64,000 bases of DNA from Galeruca laticollis (Eukaryota; Arthropoda; Insecta; Coleoptera; Chrysomelidae): the NCBI GenBank assembly GCA_963921935.1, contig OY998177.1:103531015-103595014 (forward strand), given 5' to 3'. A program made the position numbers and the translations under genes. The notes beneath the pieces are model-generated. The model worked only from the letters and a program-made list of their open reading frames with translations. It was not told the DNA's origin and made no database searches. This document shows, piece by piece, positions 35,385-46,989 of this stretch (position 1 is its first letter; every line of letters starts with the position of its first letter).

Positions 35385-35505
35385 TATACACCACGGTGGT
35401 GAAGGCATTTATAGACCTCGCACCTTATTCCGCTCGGGGCAAAGCCCCTCGCGAAAAATCTTAGTGCTCGGTCAATAATAACAGTCTTCACCACCTTGGT
35501 GTATA
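35385..35505. mobile_element. 121-bp miniature inverted-repeat unit
   Basis: The 20-bp ends tatacaccacggtggtgaag (35385-35404) and, inverted, tatacaccaaggtggtgaag (35486-35505) differ by one base. The centre holds a ggggc-aaa-gcccc hairpin. There is no coding. Confidence 0.7.
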
Positions 35506-35639
35506 ATATACTATTATCTTGGTACGCCTTGTACGAATGTTAGAAAACATTCACCACTTTACAATATGTATGCTAAGTTAGATCATGCATATTGTCAGCT
35601 TGATATTTTCGATTGAAGTGTCGCCGAAATGAAATTTTT

Positions 35640-37920
35640 TGTCTTAGCTGAATAAATATTCAAATTGCTTATATTTAAGTAAAATTATTGTATATTCTGT
35701 AATGGCATTCCTGTTCTGTAATTGGGTTGGTAAACCTGTCGTGTAAAATAAAATAAAATGAAAAGCATATATACTAGCATTTTTGGCAGGCCTTTTAGGC
35801 CCAGATGTTTTTTGTGTTCTTCCATTAGCTTCTAGTTGACCACATCGTGTTCTCTCATGTCTTCCAGTACCGCTTTCTTCCATCTTTTCCAAGAACGTCC
35901 CCTTTACCTGTTGGAGTGTCGTATTTTATATCCTATATTCCTCATCGTCCTAGGTTCTGACGTTCTTTCCAAATGTCTCAGCCAGTGCATCCTCCTCGAT
36001 TTTACTACCATGTCTATATGCGGTTCATTGCAGGTCTCACGCCCTTCTGCATTAGTTCTTCTTAAATATTTTTTACCCACCCACAATTCTTCTAAGTATC
36101 CTCCTTCATTTCTCCTTATAATTTCGCTAGTGGGCTGATTTAATATCCATGTTTCACATCCGTAAAAAACCGCTGGCCTTATTGTGGTCTTTCATATTCT
36201 TATTTTTGTTTTTCTAGATATTTTGTTCGATCTTAACAGGTTGTTTAAAGCTGCAGCGATTCTATTTCCCTTGCTTAATCTTGCATCGATTTCTCTTGCT
36301 GCTTCGCATTTATTTGTTATCCTTACTCCTAGATAAAGGAATTCTTACACTTCCTGAAATTCGAATTCTCCTAAGGGCGTTCTCACTTTCTTTTCAGTTA
36401 ATTTCAAGTTTCTTAATTTCATTATATTGTTTTTCCTTTGGTTTATATAAACTCCCATTTTTTTACTTTCTTCTATTAGTTTCTTCATTATTTGGCCCAG
36501 TTCTTTTTCGTTTCTTGTTAAGATCGTCAAATCACCCGCGAATACAATTAATTGATGACTTTTCAATAGTATGTCTGTTCATTTATCCATTCATTAAGAT
36601 AGATTCAAGTGTTAGGTTGAACAGCAGCGTTGATAGTGGGTCGATCCCCTTGCCTGAGGCCTGTTTGCTGATTCTTCTCCTTTTACTCGTACATTACCGC
36701 TTGTGTGCTGCATCGTCATCATTACTAGTGTCTGCAGCATCGAGGGTATATGAAATTCTCCTAGTATTTTTACCAGTTTATCCCTTCCCACTTATGCTTT
36801 CTTGCAATCTATAAAGGTTATTTGTGTCGGAATATTATATTCGTACAATTTGTGGTTTTACTATATCACTACCAGGAAAGCTGGCAGTCCACCTCGCAAG
36901 AAACCATCCAGAGACGGCTTCAGCAAGCAACAGACCAATAGGTCTATTTAAAAGAAGAAGAAGACTATATTTTTGAGTCGGGTTTTATTTTCTTATACGT
37001 TACGTCTAACAGAGCTATCCTCCTGTAGTTTTTACAATCAAATCTATTGGTGTTTTATCAATTGGAATAATTGTGGCCTTCTCCCAATTTTCTGGCATCC
37101 TTTCTTCATTCCAAATGTTCTGAAACAAATCGAAAATGTTCTCTTTAAACACTTTCCCTGCATACTTTATGTTCTCTATGGCTCTATGGCTATTTTGCCC
37201 AGGGCTTTTGTGGTTCTTATTTTTTTCCATAATCTTCTGTTCTTCGATGGGGTCATCTATCGCTGTGCGGTTTTCTAGTATCCCTGGTGGCCCTATTCTC
37301 TATTATCTTTCAGTATTTCATAAAAATATTCTGTCCATCGTTCTCTCATTTCTACTTCTCTGGAATTTAGATTGTCATGTTTATTTTTTGCACATTTTGG
37401 TAACCACGTTTTCCCCTCTTAATTTCTTCGTAGAAGATTTTTATATATTTTTGCTTGTAGTACTTTTCTATTTTTTCTATCTATCTTTCCTCCCTAGAAC
37501 TTTTCCTTTGTCTGCTTATTGCACGATTGCCCTTTTTCTTAATATTTTCTATGTCTTCTATTCCTTGTGTTTGTATTGCTCTTATTCTACGCTTATTTAT
37601 TTTTTCAGTCTATATTTTGCATTCTTGGTACCATCAGGTTTCCTGTTGGAGCCGTTTCTTCTTTGGCATTATTTATTCACTTGCTTCCTTCATTATCTCT
37701 TCTATTTGTTCCCATTTTTCGTTAATACTCTTATTTTCACTCTTACCTAAACTTTGGCAACCTCTTTTAATCTCCTTTTCAAACTTTCGCTGCATCTCTG
37801 GTTGTAACAGCCTTCCAATGTCCATCCGTTTGATTTCTTTCTTGTCGTTAATTTTCTTTCTTTTGTTGTTTCACTTCTACCCTTACCAGAAAATGGTCTG
37901 AGCTCATATCTGCCCCTCTG
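35640..37920 (-). pseudogene. Degenerate LINE (linker, RT, C-terminus), - strand
   Basis: In - strand order from 37920: SSDHFLVRVEVK and NEKWEQIEEIMKEA (linker), NKNHKSPGQNSHRAIENIKY and MPENWEKATIIPI (RT motif 1, 37015-37230), QLIVFAGDLTILTRNEKEL (palm, YADD decayed to FAGD, 36490-36560), KKMGVYINQRKN, and at the end HWLRHLERTSEPRTM (35904-36000) and WKKAVLEDMREHD (35830-35890). These are standard segments of one LINE family similar to the fragment at 5080-5660. Stops are frequent. A short foreign piece at about 36860-36970 may be a further insertion. Confidence 0.75.
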
Positions 37921-38331
37921 CACTATACTGAAAATAAAAATATAAATTTATGAAAATGTGTAAACTTTGAATAAGTATCTGTACCTCTTATCTTTAGAAC
38001 TATTTATATTCAATTTTCTAATCAATTCTAGTTAAAATATTCAATAGACTGTATCAGAGTATCAAACACTCTGTATACTTATATTTACGCTAGAACTATA
38101 TATAACGTAGCTATAGGTAACGACACTTAATAATTCAGATTATACTGCCGTAGTATGACTTTTAATTAGTTACTTGAATTATTATCATACACAAAATCTA
38201 AAAACGCTACCCTTCGCTAGGGTAGTTGAGTTAGTTATGGTTATAAACTTACGGGGTGGTTCGTAATATTGTAACATATATGATATCTTGCTAAACGTGT
38301 GTTGGAAGGGTAAATAAATTTTTTTTTGTAG
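37921..38331. other. Intron sequence before the hamlet-like exon at 38332
   Basis: A+T-rich. No coding or repeat that I recognise. Confidence 0.35.
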
Positions 38332-38488
38332 ATTGGATGAACATCTAGTAACGAAACACAGCCATAGACGTGACGAATTTCAATGCGATTATTGTCCCAA
38401 AGCTTTTTCTTATCGACCGAGCCTAACCAAACATCGAGCAATAAAACACGGCGAAACGAAAAAATTTCATTGCGAAAATTGTCCAAAG
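38332..38488 (+). CDS. ham: hamlet-like gene, internal exon: zinc fingers
   Basis: The acceptor is a T-run followed by gtag ending at 38331, and the donor is gtgagt from 38489. After one base that completes the previous lysine codon, 52 codons follow. They contain the H-x4-H half of the preceding finger (HLVTKH), one full C2H2 finger (CDYC...HRAIKH) and the C-x2-C half of the next (CENC), ending in PK at phase 0. EVI1-family proteins have the same order: KCDQCPKAF-type finger, then ECENC. Neighbouring sequence on both sides is transposon-derived, so the exon stands out by its balanced codon use. Confidence 0.88.
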
Positions 38489-38569
38489 GTGAGTGAGTTA
38501 TTTTTCAAAATGGTCTATATATTTTCAATATAAGAGAGAAAATATTTTGAATAACAGTCAAAGAGATTG

Positions 38570-38830
38570 GACATTGTATACAAGATCACTATAGAAAAAT
38601 AGGATAAGTTTACAAAAAGCTTTTAACAGTATCAAACATTAGGGATTAAGAGAGCGCCTAAACTGAAGAGTGGTAGACACTATAAATTTCATCTACGGGA
38701 GTGATTTAGAATCAGAATGTTATGGAATAATTGATGGATTTCATCGGGGAGGCGTACTTATGCCACAATTATTTATAAAAGCCATGAATGATATTATCAA
38801 TGCCGTAAAAAAAAGAACATGAAATACTAA
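38570..38830 (+). pseudogene. LINE RT scrap
   Basis: A + strand frame around 38690-38815 reads IYGSDLESECYGIIDGFHRG followed by GVLMPQLFIKAMNDII. This corresponds to the RGVRQG..SPLLFI..MNDI segment of a LINE RT. Too short and mutated for a family. Confidence 0.5.
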
Positions 38831-39247
38831 AATGACTAAAACCAGTTGAACTGATTAATAGTTCAATTTAATGAAGTTTGAAATTACCATCCCAAAAGCG
38901 GTTCACTTTAGCATACATTTAAAATTTTTATGTTTGAATATTTTGAAATTTATTTAGGGGGTAGGAAATAATTGACAAACTATCCCAAAAACCAGTTTTT
39001 GGAAAATATGTCAAAAACATAGAAATATATGACAAAAAATATGAAACAAAAAATTTGTGTACAGTTTTTGAAATAAACGAATAATACGTGTATTGTTAAA
39101 AGGGACAACCCGTATATTTAACGATATTCTGTTACAGTTTTCTGTCAATATCCAATATTGACTATCAATGTGAAGGAACTAGGAAAAACATTTTTGTTTT
39201 GTGATTATGATTTCAGTATAACTGAACGCAATGCCTAAGGAAAAAAA

Positions 39248-40730
39248 TTAAAGGTGATATTCAATATGATCTCCTTGTCCCATTTGTTTTATAATTTTAT
39301 TCGGCAATATCAAAGGTGTATCTGGTACAATTGGAAAAATATAGGTGGTTACCCTTTTCAAAGATAACCTTAGGATTGAGCCATCTTCCATATTTTCTGT
39401 AATTTTCGCCACATATCTTTTAGTTTCCCCCTTTGCTGTCTTAAGTTCTCCTAAAATGAAATTATGGACTTCGTAATTTGTGAGTTCAGTCAACAATCAG
39501 TTAAATATATCCCAGATCGGAGAACGTTTCTAGGTCATCTGAACAATTGTCCATTCGAACGAAGACTTCTTTAATTCCCAAGGAGTTATTGTCCACATTA
39601 ATTCGTTTTGAATTTCATTTTTTGACTGTTTTAGTGTTTTTTATCCCTTCGATTTGAGGCCTATTTCTACTGTTACGGTATCATCTGCTGTGATATTTGT
39701 CACAGAGTCTATTTTAAGGTTCTCTCTTCTTCCTACAGAAGATGGTCAAGTACAAACAAATCTGTTCATTTCGAACACTTCTTTTAGGGAAGCGGCTATT
39801 CGTACTTCAGCAAGCTCTTCAGTCATCATTTCCCTTGGAAATTTATTGAGTATTTTTTATCTATTAAGAGGACCAAAACGTGTTTCTGAGAATCCTTCAG
39901 TCAATGCTCGCTTCAGAAGATGAAGAAAATGGTTCTTCCTGATGAGTCTATTAAAGTGTTTTTTAGAGTCGTAAAAAATTTTTCGCCAAGCCCTTTTCAG
40001 TGGTTGGAAACATGAAATATCCAAAAAGTTGTGTTAAATGTATACTATTTTGTGGTAATGGTATAAATCGTATTTGGTTCTCCTGGCATCCATTTGGTAC
40101 GATTATATCTGGCTCCATCAGGACCAAAGTCAGTCCAAGTAGAGCCTGATAAATATGGCGACAGGAACTTTCCTGACGACGTACACGCAAACATTACGGA
40201 TGCCGTAGCCTCGGATTAATCCATTATGTTCTCTGCTCTCTTGCTTTTTTTCGGATAATGACTTTCACTCTTCCAGGGTCGTCGGTGGAATTTGTCTCAT
40301 TATAGTTTATGATTCCTTCGGGAGTTACGTCCTCAGTATTTTAGCGTCATAAAACTGCGGCTCTGCTCTCTTTAAAAGACGGAGAAATTCTATTTGAAAT
40401 TTGAGTATGTCTTCGAAGGAAATTATTCAACTAGTTCTCTCTAGGTCTATTATCTTTGAATTTGGGAATCGTGGTTCCAGATCTGGCTAAATATGTTTTG
40501 ACAGCCAAATATTGTTTCCCAAAAGGAAAATCCGGTTCTGCTGCAACGCTAATACCATTACAGACGATCCTTTCTTCTTGTTCTTATAAGATTGTTGAAC
40601 AGTCTGGATTTTTCATCAGAGTGGCAACGGGAGTATTAAACCTTTCTAAAAGTGCAACTAGAGTGATCTGTCTATCCTCCCTGTATAATTTTAAATCCTC
40701 CTGAACAGGCGTCTTTTATAGGTTCACCGA
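39248..40730 (-). pseudogene. Second pogo-like transposase, disrupted
   Basis: The - strand order is AVKTYLARSGTTIPKFKDNR (about 40460-40520), IINYNETNSTDDPGRVKV (about 40260-40320), then LLGLTLVLMEP and IRFIPLPQNSIHLTQLFGY (39990-40110), which matches the LPPNSTHLTQPLD block. The C-terminal frame (39248-39496) is like that of the pogo-like element at 26322. The first catalytic residue in the usual NYDETN motif reads Asn here. Stops and frameshifts are present, and no terminal repeats were found. Confidence 0.8.
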
Positions 40731-40789
40731 AAAAAATGAATGTGTACGCCTCTGCGCTTCCAAAATATTTTTCGAATAAATCAGGTTAG

Positions 40790-41240
40790 GAATGTATTAA
40801 ATTTGTTTCACTCAAACTAGCTTTTGATTCATATGGAACTCGTTATCTAATTTGCGCCTAAATTCTTTCCATGACTCTCTTTCAGCTTCCCTTATTATAA
40901 GTTTAATTTAATTGCGTTGTAATTTGTATTCTTAACCTTTCTCATTGTTTTTGTGTCGGTTTATTTTCCTGTCTTATCTCTGCATTCCACCGTGCTATAT
41001 GTTTCAAAGTTCTATTTATTTTTGTTATACCATATACTTATTTTTCTGCGTTTATCTTATTATTATATTTTTGAAGACTTCCTCCCACTGTTCTTCCAGT
41101 CCAAGTGATTGGTGTACTTCGCTAATTAATAAATACTCTATTCTTTGGGTATATTCTTGCGCTACATATTTATAAATTTGTCTGTAGTTTTTATCCGTTT
41201 CTTCCGTAATATTAGTTAGAGCCACTGGTTTATTATTTCT
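40790..41240 (-). pseudogene. LINE linker fragment
   Basis: The - strand reads VALTNITEETDKNYRQIYKY and REAERESWKEFRRKLDNEF, typical of the Lys/Glu-rich region between endonuclease and RT in the LINEs seen here. No catalytic motif. Confidence 0.45.
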
Positions 41241-41341
41241 ACGAATTGGATAATTTTTTGAAAATATTTACGTGATTTTTGGCTGCAACAACTCTAATAG
41301 CCTTATAGGCCTTATAGGCCAAGCAATAGAGCATTTCTTCA

Positions 41342-42420
41342 TGACATAAATACTACCTGAAAACCAACTGTGCGATTTTGTGTGGGACAATTACTAGATG
41401 AATTCTGCACACTTTCCAACTCCTGAATTATATTTTTTAATTAGTTATTAACAATTTAGAAGAAAAATTCGCACTTTTTTTAGTTTTTTCCTTATAAAAT
41501 AGAAACTATGCAAGCAATCTTGATGCGGTCAAAAGAGTAATTGTAGAGAATAAAATTGTAAAGAGAATGAGGGGTCGAACGATACGATCCGATGATTAGG
41601 ACCGGCGTAAATTCAGAAAACCGGAAAATTTGACGTTTTTTTGAAAAATTCGCAACTCCGCCATTTTTCAATATTAAGAAATGAAACTTGGCATACAGGT
41701 AGCTATTTATATGTTTTTCATGTGCGCAAAACCCTAATTTTGTTGGGCAAATAGTTTTCCCACAATCGCGATCGTAATTTTTTTTGTCATTTTTGTCGCG
41801 GAGGGCTGGATACTCGTTTGAGTGTCTGATGAAAGTTTCAACAACGGAATTTGTAACTACTCAGGCATAGCAACAAAATGTCTGATTCTGGATTTTCAAT
41901 AAAATGAAGCGAAGTCGGTGAAACACGGCCTTGAATATGTGCTGAAATGGTCGAGCGCGCGGAAAAGCTGTAGTAGTGATGGTAGCGGCGGCTGAGAGGA
42001 AGCGCGCATATATAGTAATACAGTACGACAGCCTCGCTGCGCGCAACGTTCGAATCTTTATGTTTCATTATCTTAGCAACTACTGCACGTATTTTATTGA
42101 TTTTTTTTATTTCTGGTCAAAAAAACGTGAAATTTTCCGGTTTTTCCGAATTGTCTCCACTTCTAATCCTCGGATCGGATCGTTCTACCTCTCATTCTCT
42201 TCGCAATTTTATTCTCTACAATTCCTCTTATGACCGCATTAAGATTGCTCGCATAGTTTCCATTTTATAAGGAAAAAACTAAAAAAAATGCGAATTTTTC
42301 ATATAAATTGTTAATAACTAATTAAAAATTTTGATTCAAGAGTTGGAAAGTGTGCAGAATTCATCCACTAACTATCCTACACAAAATCGCACAGTTGGTT
42401 TTCAGGTAGTATTTATGTCA
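41342..42420. mobile_element. Foldback element, 1.08 kb, with about 305-bp inverted-repeat arms
   Basis: Left arm 41342-41650 and right arm 42115-42420 are reverse complements with scattered changes. They run from tgacataaatactacctgaa at the outer end to ccggaaaatttgacgttttt at the inner end. The roughly 465-bp centre is G+C-richer (gcgcgcttcctctcagccgc, inverted) and lacks a recognised protein. No clear target duplication. Confidence 0.9.
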
Positions 42421-43742
42421 AAAAATGGCTGTTATTTTGCCCCGTTGCTGGTCTATTATGAGGGTCTTCAGCCTCCGACAAAAAATTTGATTTTTTGTTA
42501 GCTGTTGAATAGCAGAACGGGCTACTCCCGTATATGCACCACGTGTTATAAGAGCTCTGTTTTCATACTTATTGAATATATCATATACCTCTTAGTGTGT
42601 TCGTGTCCTAGACAACATCGCAAATAAAACGTACGCAAATTTCAGAATATTGTGATATTACCTATCACCACATCCTTTCAGAATGAAGAAATCCCAACTA
42701 TTTGATGCTCTGTTAAATGTATCAATGTATTTCACTCTGACTTCCATCACTGGTAAGCCTTTTTTTCGAAAAAACTATCAAAACGTACCTACTGACAGTG
42801 AAACCTACCTGATTTAACAAAATGTGAACCAATATTTTTATCATATTATTTATTATTACAAAAACAGCAGACTTTCCTAAACTTTAACAAACACCAAGTT
42901 GCCCACTTAATTTTCTTTTTACGTAAACAAATAAAAATGTTTTCCTAACTTCTTCACATTAATGGTCAATACAACAGTTTATATGCTGAAATTTGTTACT
43001 GTATCTTACGGGGAGACAAATATATCTCCATCGTTCCATACTATTTATGCACACTGTATTAATAGAGAAGGTTAATAAACAAGAGATTTTTTATTATTAA
43101 TCATAGATACGTTTAAAGACCTGAAATTAACAGCAGCTGAGGCAAAAATTCTTAAGGAATATTGTCTAACGAAAGATGTGTCACTGAAAACCATAATTTT
43201 ACAATCGGTTTTGTGAATTACTTTCCGTTTTGGCAAATGTTTATTTTTTTCTTAATCCATTGAATTTTAAATAAGTCTAAAAATAAATATAATCAACAGC
43301 AAAACATATATCAACACAATTTTCCTTGAACCTAATAGTTATGATAAACTTCAAAAATGTCTTTCATGATCTTAAAATGATAACACATTTTTCTTGATGT
43401 AACTATATTTCCCTTTAGCATTAAGCTACAAGATTCTCTATTGGGATTTAGTTTCACATCAATCTCTTGGTAGCTTCTTTTTTTTTCAAATTTCAAAAAT
43501 CTATCTCAATTTCAATTGTTCTCATTCAAATCTTTTGTCCGTTCAACAGCGACAAATAATATCATAAAAAATCTAAAACTCTCTTCAACCAGACACTTTT
43601 TATTAAAACCATCAATCATTGCATCCTGCTCTATTCTGTTGTTTTTGCAATCAAAACATCTCTTTGAAAAATTGGTATAAAATTGCTTATCGTTAGATTT
43701 GTATCATCTATAATCTTTTTATCATCTTAATTCATGTTTCAG
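42421..43742. other. Intron sequence; no gene recognised
   Basis: A+T-rich intron before the exon at 43743, with no transposon motif that I can support. Confidence 0.35.
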
Positions 43743-43913
43743 GTTTTCACTGATCCCAGTAATTTGCAAAGGCACATACGAAGTCGTCACGTCGGAGCAA
43801 GATCCCATGCTTGTCCGGAATGCGGAAAAACATTTGCTACTTCTTCCGGTTTAAAACAACACACACACATCCATTCTTCTCACAAGCCTTACCGATGTGA
43901 AGTCTGTTTAAAG
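43743..43913 (+). CDS. ham: hamlet-like gene, internal exon: conserved zinc fingers
   Basis: The acceptor is tttcag ending at 43742 and the donor is gtaatt from 43914. There are 57 codons in phase 0. It starts VFTDPSNLQRHIRS, which supplies the histidines of the CENC finger, then has a complete CPECGKTFATSSGLKQH finger and the C-x2-C of the next (CEVC). This block is nearly word-for-word that of vertebrate EVI1/PRDM16 and insect Hamlet, and is the strongest single identification in the window. In EVI1 the N-terminal finger group binds a GATA-like DNA site. Confidence 0.93.
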
Positions 43914-44212
43914 GTAATTAACTGTTAATGAAAATAATCATGTTATTTTAATAATATCTTGTGAATTTAACCAAATTTTGATTGGAGAGGTCTCTTTATA
44001 AAGTCTCAAAAGCCTAATTTGACTACAAAAGAAATCAGACAATAACGCTGTCAGTTGAGGATGTTTACATTAAAGTACCTCATATTACATAGCAAAAGGC
44101 ATTACAATAGTGAAAAAATGAAGTCGTCCTATTGACTGCGCCAATTTGTCATATTCAATGCTCAAAATACATTTGTCAGTGGTATCAACTGATATTTTGT
44201 TTTTTGTTTCAG

Positions 44213-45524
44213 TCTTACACCCAATTCTCCAACTTGTGCCGTCACAGACGGATGCACGCAGATTGTCGAATGCAAATCAAGTGTGTTAAATGCGGAAAAT
44301 CCTTCCCTACATTAACCTCGTTATCGAAACATAAAAGATTTTGTGATTCGCCAACAGTAACGCCGTTCATAACACAACAACATAACATACCCTTAACTCC
44401 TCCGATGGCTGGAAGCAATTCGTTCCCGTTTTACCGACCTATTGGTTGTCCTTTGCCGTTTTTCTCACCTCAAATATCCTTGTTTCCATCTACATCTATG
44501 ATCCCGCCGCTCTTGTTTCCCCAAATACCTCAGCAATATTCCGAAGTGCTCACGAAAAGGATACAACCGGAACATAAACAAGAAAAAGTTTCACCGAAGC
44601 AAGAGCCTTTAAGCGATGGAATGAGTCCTTCGAAAGGCATAGAAGCCGGCGGTGCTCCTTCTCCTAATAAACCGAATAATTTTCTGCAGTATCCTTGTAA
44701 AATGGAATACGAAGAGAACGTTAAAAGCGAGCCTCTATCACCCGGCATTCAAAAACGAGATCAGGTGAAGAATGAACAAGCATTTCATCCTATTTCATTA
44801 ACGTACAATCCTAAAAGAGACATCAAACTTTACCTTTCATCATCTTCACCAAATAACGAAGACAGTAATGACCAACCATTGGATTTGAGCGGGTGGAAAG
44901 TTAACGATAACATTCCATCACCTAAACCAAAAGAACAATCATCACCATCTATAGCTGACGAAGAAAACGTTGAGGTATTAGAGGTGATCGAAGAAACTAC
45001 ACCTACTCCTGAAAAAGTTTCTGCCACACCACCACCCATGGTATACCCCCGACCGATTCATCCGATGATGTCGGATATTTGTAGAAACTTTCCTTACAGT
45101 TACCCACCGCCAACCAACGAAAAAATGCTTCCTTTCCCATTTCCCCATCATAGATTTCCCTTTTTGAACGGCTTGCAGCCTCAACGAATTGACATGATGA
45201 GGTCGAGCGTTAAACCTTTCCAAGACGTCATGCAACAGTACAGTCAAGGGAAAATCAAAGATAGATACTCTTGCAAATTTTGCGGTAAAGTTTTCCCAAG
45301 ATCTGCTAATTTAACGAGGCATCTGAGGACGCATACCGGGGAACAACCTTACAAATGCAGATATTGCGAGAGGTCTTTCAGTATATCGAGCAATTTGCAA
45401 AGGCACGTTAGGAATATCCACAATAAGGAGAAGCCTTTCAAATGTCCGCTTTGCGAGAGGTGTTTTGGACAACAGACCAACTTGGATAGGCACCTTAAAA
45501 AACACGAAGCAGACGAAGGAAATG
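44213..45524 (+). CDS. ham: hamlet-like gene, large exon: fingers, proline-rich linker with PLDLS, three C-terminal fingers
   Basis: The acceptor is gtttcag ending at 44212 and the donor is gtaagg from 45525. There are 437 codons plus one base. It begins SYTQFSNLCRHRRMH, completing the finger begun in the previous exon, followed by a C2HC-type finger (CVKC...HKRFC). A long Pro/Ser-rich linker carries PLDLS at 44876-44890, the classic CtBP co-repressor docking motif of this family, and several SP/TP sites. Three C2H2 fingers sit at about 45272-45513 (CKFCGKVF, CRYCERSF, CPLCERCF), corresponding to the C-terminal DNA-binding group of EVI1. Reading through the donor adds only Lys-Val before TAG at 45533-45535, so intron retention would give a short natural end. 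The open frame can be extended upstream to 44132, but it lies in the intron there. Confidence 0.95.
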
Positions 45525-45618
45525 GTAAGGTTTAGTTTATATAATTTTTATAATTAAAACTCTCATTTTGTGTTATTCTTCATACGTGGTTTGGGTATGT
45601 GTATTTATTCTACTGCAG

Positions 45619-45794
45619 GGTCACTGTCAAGTGAGAGCCTCAATATGAAAGGCGGCAATGTCCACTTTTTGACGAAAAGACGAGTTAGATACATGATATC
45701 AACAGCGGCTTCACCTCATTTTAAAACTGCATTAAAACATCCACCAAGAATTAAACCCGCAATCTCCATTACTCGCTTAGAATCGGAATCGTAA
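45619..45794 (+). CDS. Candidate alternative 3'-terminal exon of the hamlet-like gene
   Basis: An acceptor (ttctactgcag, ending 45618) lies 94 bp after the donor of the large exon, and the phase fits (G|GG). Splicing here would add about 58 residues, rich in basic and Ser residues (for example LTKRRVRYM), ending at TAA 45792-45794. It shares no obvious resemblance with the distal exon at 62520, which uses the same phase. An open frame of this length in an A+T-rich intron could be chance, so this is a candidate only. RNA evidence would decide. Confidence 0.4.
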
Positions 45795-46504
45795 AATATT
45801 CGTTTTAGCCAATCATATCGCTCGCAACGATCACGTGACGTCACACGACGTAATGAATACTATTTCAGATGTGTTGAGAACCACAGGAACATGGAATTTT
45901 TATTTCAAGAATACAAAATAGTTTTTGTTGCAGGATGTATAATTAGAAGTGATAAGAGGTGCACTATATTACTAAAATGATTTACAATACTTTAAAAGTA
46001 TCCTAAGGAAGGCAAAAAGTCTTCACATGACCCATTATAAAAGGTAGTTTCCAACAAGTCAATACGCTGAAACATAAAGATGTTGACAAACTTTCTACAA
46101 AACATTTTGAGGGTACTTGCTGGAAGCATTCGGTTTTTATGTAGTTATTCTTGAGCCAGAGCAACCAGGTCAGGAAGAAGAGAACGTAAGGGCAAACGTG
46201 GAAGAAACGGCAGTGGCTATCTGCGAATTTATTGAAGAAATGCCATCTCTAGTATTATGTTCAATATTGCATGGTTTTGTACCGAAAGTTATTCTAAAAT
46301 ACTTGGTGTTTATTTAACAACTAATTATAGTGTAAACTTTTGTATCAACTCCGACAAAATTGAACTGCTAGTATCAATCTCCTCATAATTTTGTTAATTT
46401 CTTAATCGATTTAATTTAGCATTTTCTTCAATTATAAAACTATGCTCGCTTTCAAATTAGCAATAATAAGAGTGTAGTAGTATTTTACGCTTCAACACAA
46501 AGTT
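45795..46504. other. Intron sequence with a CACGTGACGTCAC box
   Basis: cacgtgacgtcac at about 45832-45844 overlaps an E-box (CACGTG) and a full CRE (TGACGTCA). It lies just after the candidate alternative exon. No other feature is seen; the open frame at 46117-46317 lacks any motif. Confidence 0.35.
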
Positions 46505-46710
46505 GAAATAAACGGATTTAAAGATGGAGACTAACTTTTCCGTACTTGTACAATCCAGAGGCTATGACCAAAAATGTAGAATATCTGTATTTATGAGACA
46601 CATTGTACTGGCTCTAGTGAGGTGAAAATCAATAGGGTTAATCTATGATACGCCCTGAACAATATACACTCATATAATTCGTCACTTGTATGTACTCCGG
46701 AAGCTGTAAT
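46505..46710 (+). repeat. Copy 3 of the 'gcacgatacagcctccgg' repeat family (short, diverged)
   Basis: It starts gaaataaacggatttaaaga, followed by gactaacttttccgtac, and contains the gaggtgaaaatcaatagggt and gtatgtactccgg words in the same order as the copies at 9085 and 61695. Confidence 0.65.
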
Positions 46711-46956
46711 TATTAGTAAATGTCCAGTAACTTCGTAACTTTTAATAATATGTATGTTACGTCTACCTTTAACCGTTTTTGACAATTTTTTTTAATAAAG
46801 TTAACGTATCTTGAATGCTGAGTATGTACTCCGGAGGCTGTAATTATTAGTAAATGTCCAGTAACTTTGTAACTTTTAAAAATATATATGTTATCCCTAC
46901 CTTTAACCGTTTTTGACGATTTTTATCCAATAAAATTAACGTATCTTGAATGTTGA
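46689..46956 (+). repeat. Tandem duplication of a 133-bp unit
   Basis: 46689-46821 and 46822-46956 both run from gtatgtactccgg(a/g)gctg to gtatcttgaatg(c/t)tga, with few changes. The first unit overlaps the end of repeat copy 3. Confidence 0.9.
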
Positions 46957-46989
46957 GGCACCGGTACAATATTTTATACATTTTAGATA

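Noticed and set aside
44530..45505. - strand frames opposite the large hamlet-like exon
   Set aside because: They are shadows of the conserved zinc-finger exon, whose + strand reading is unambiguous.
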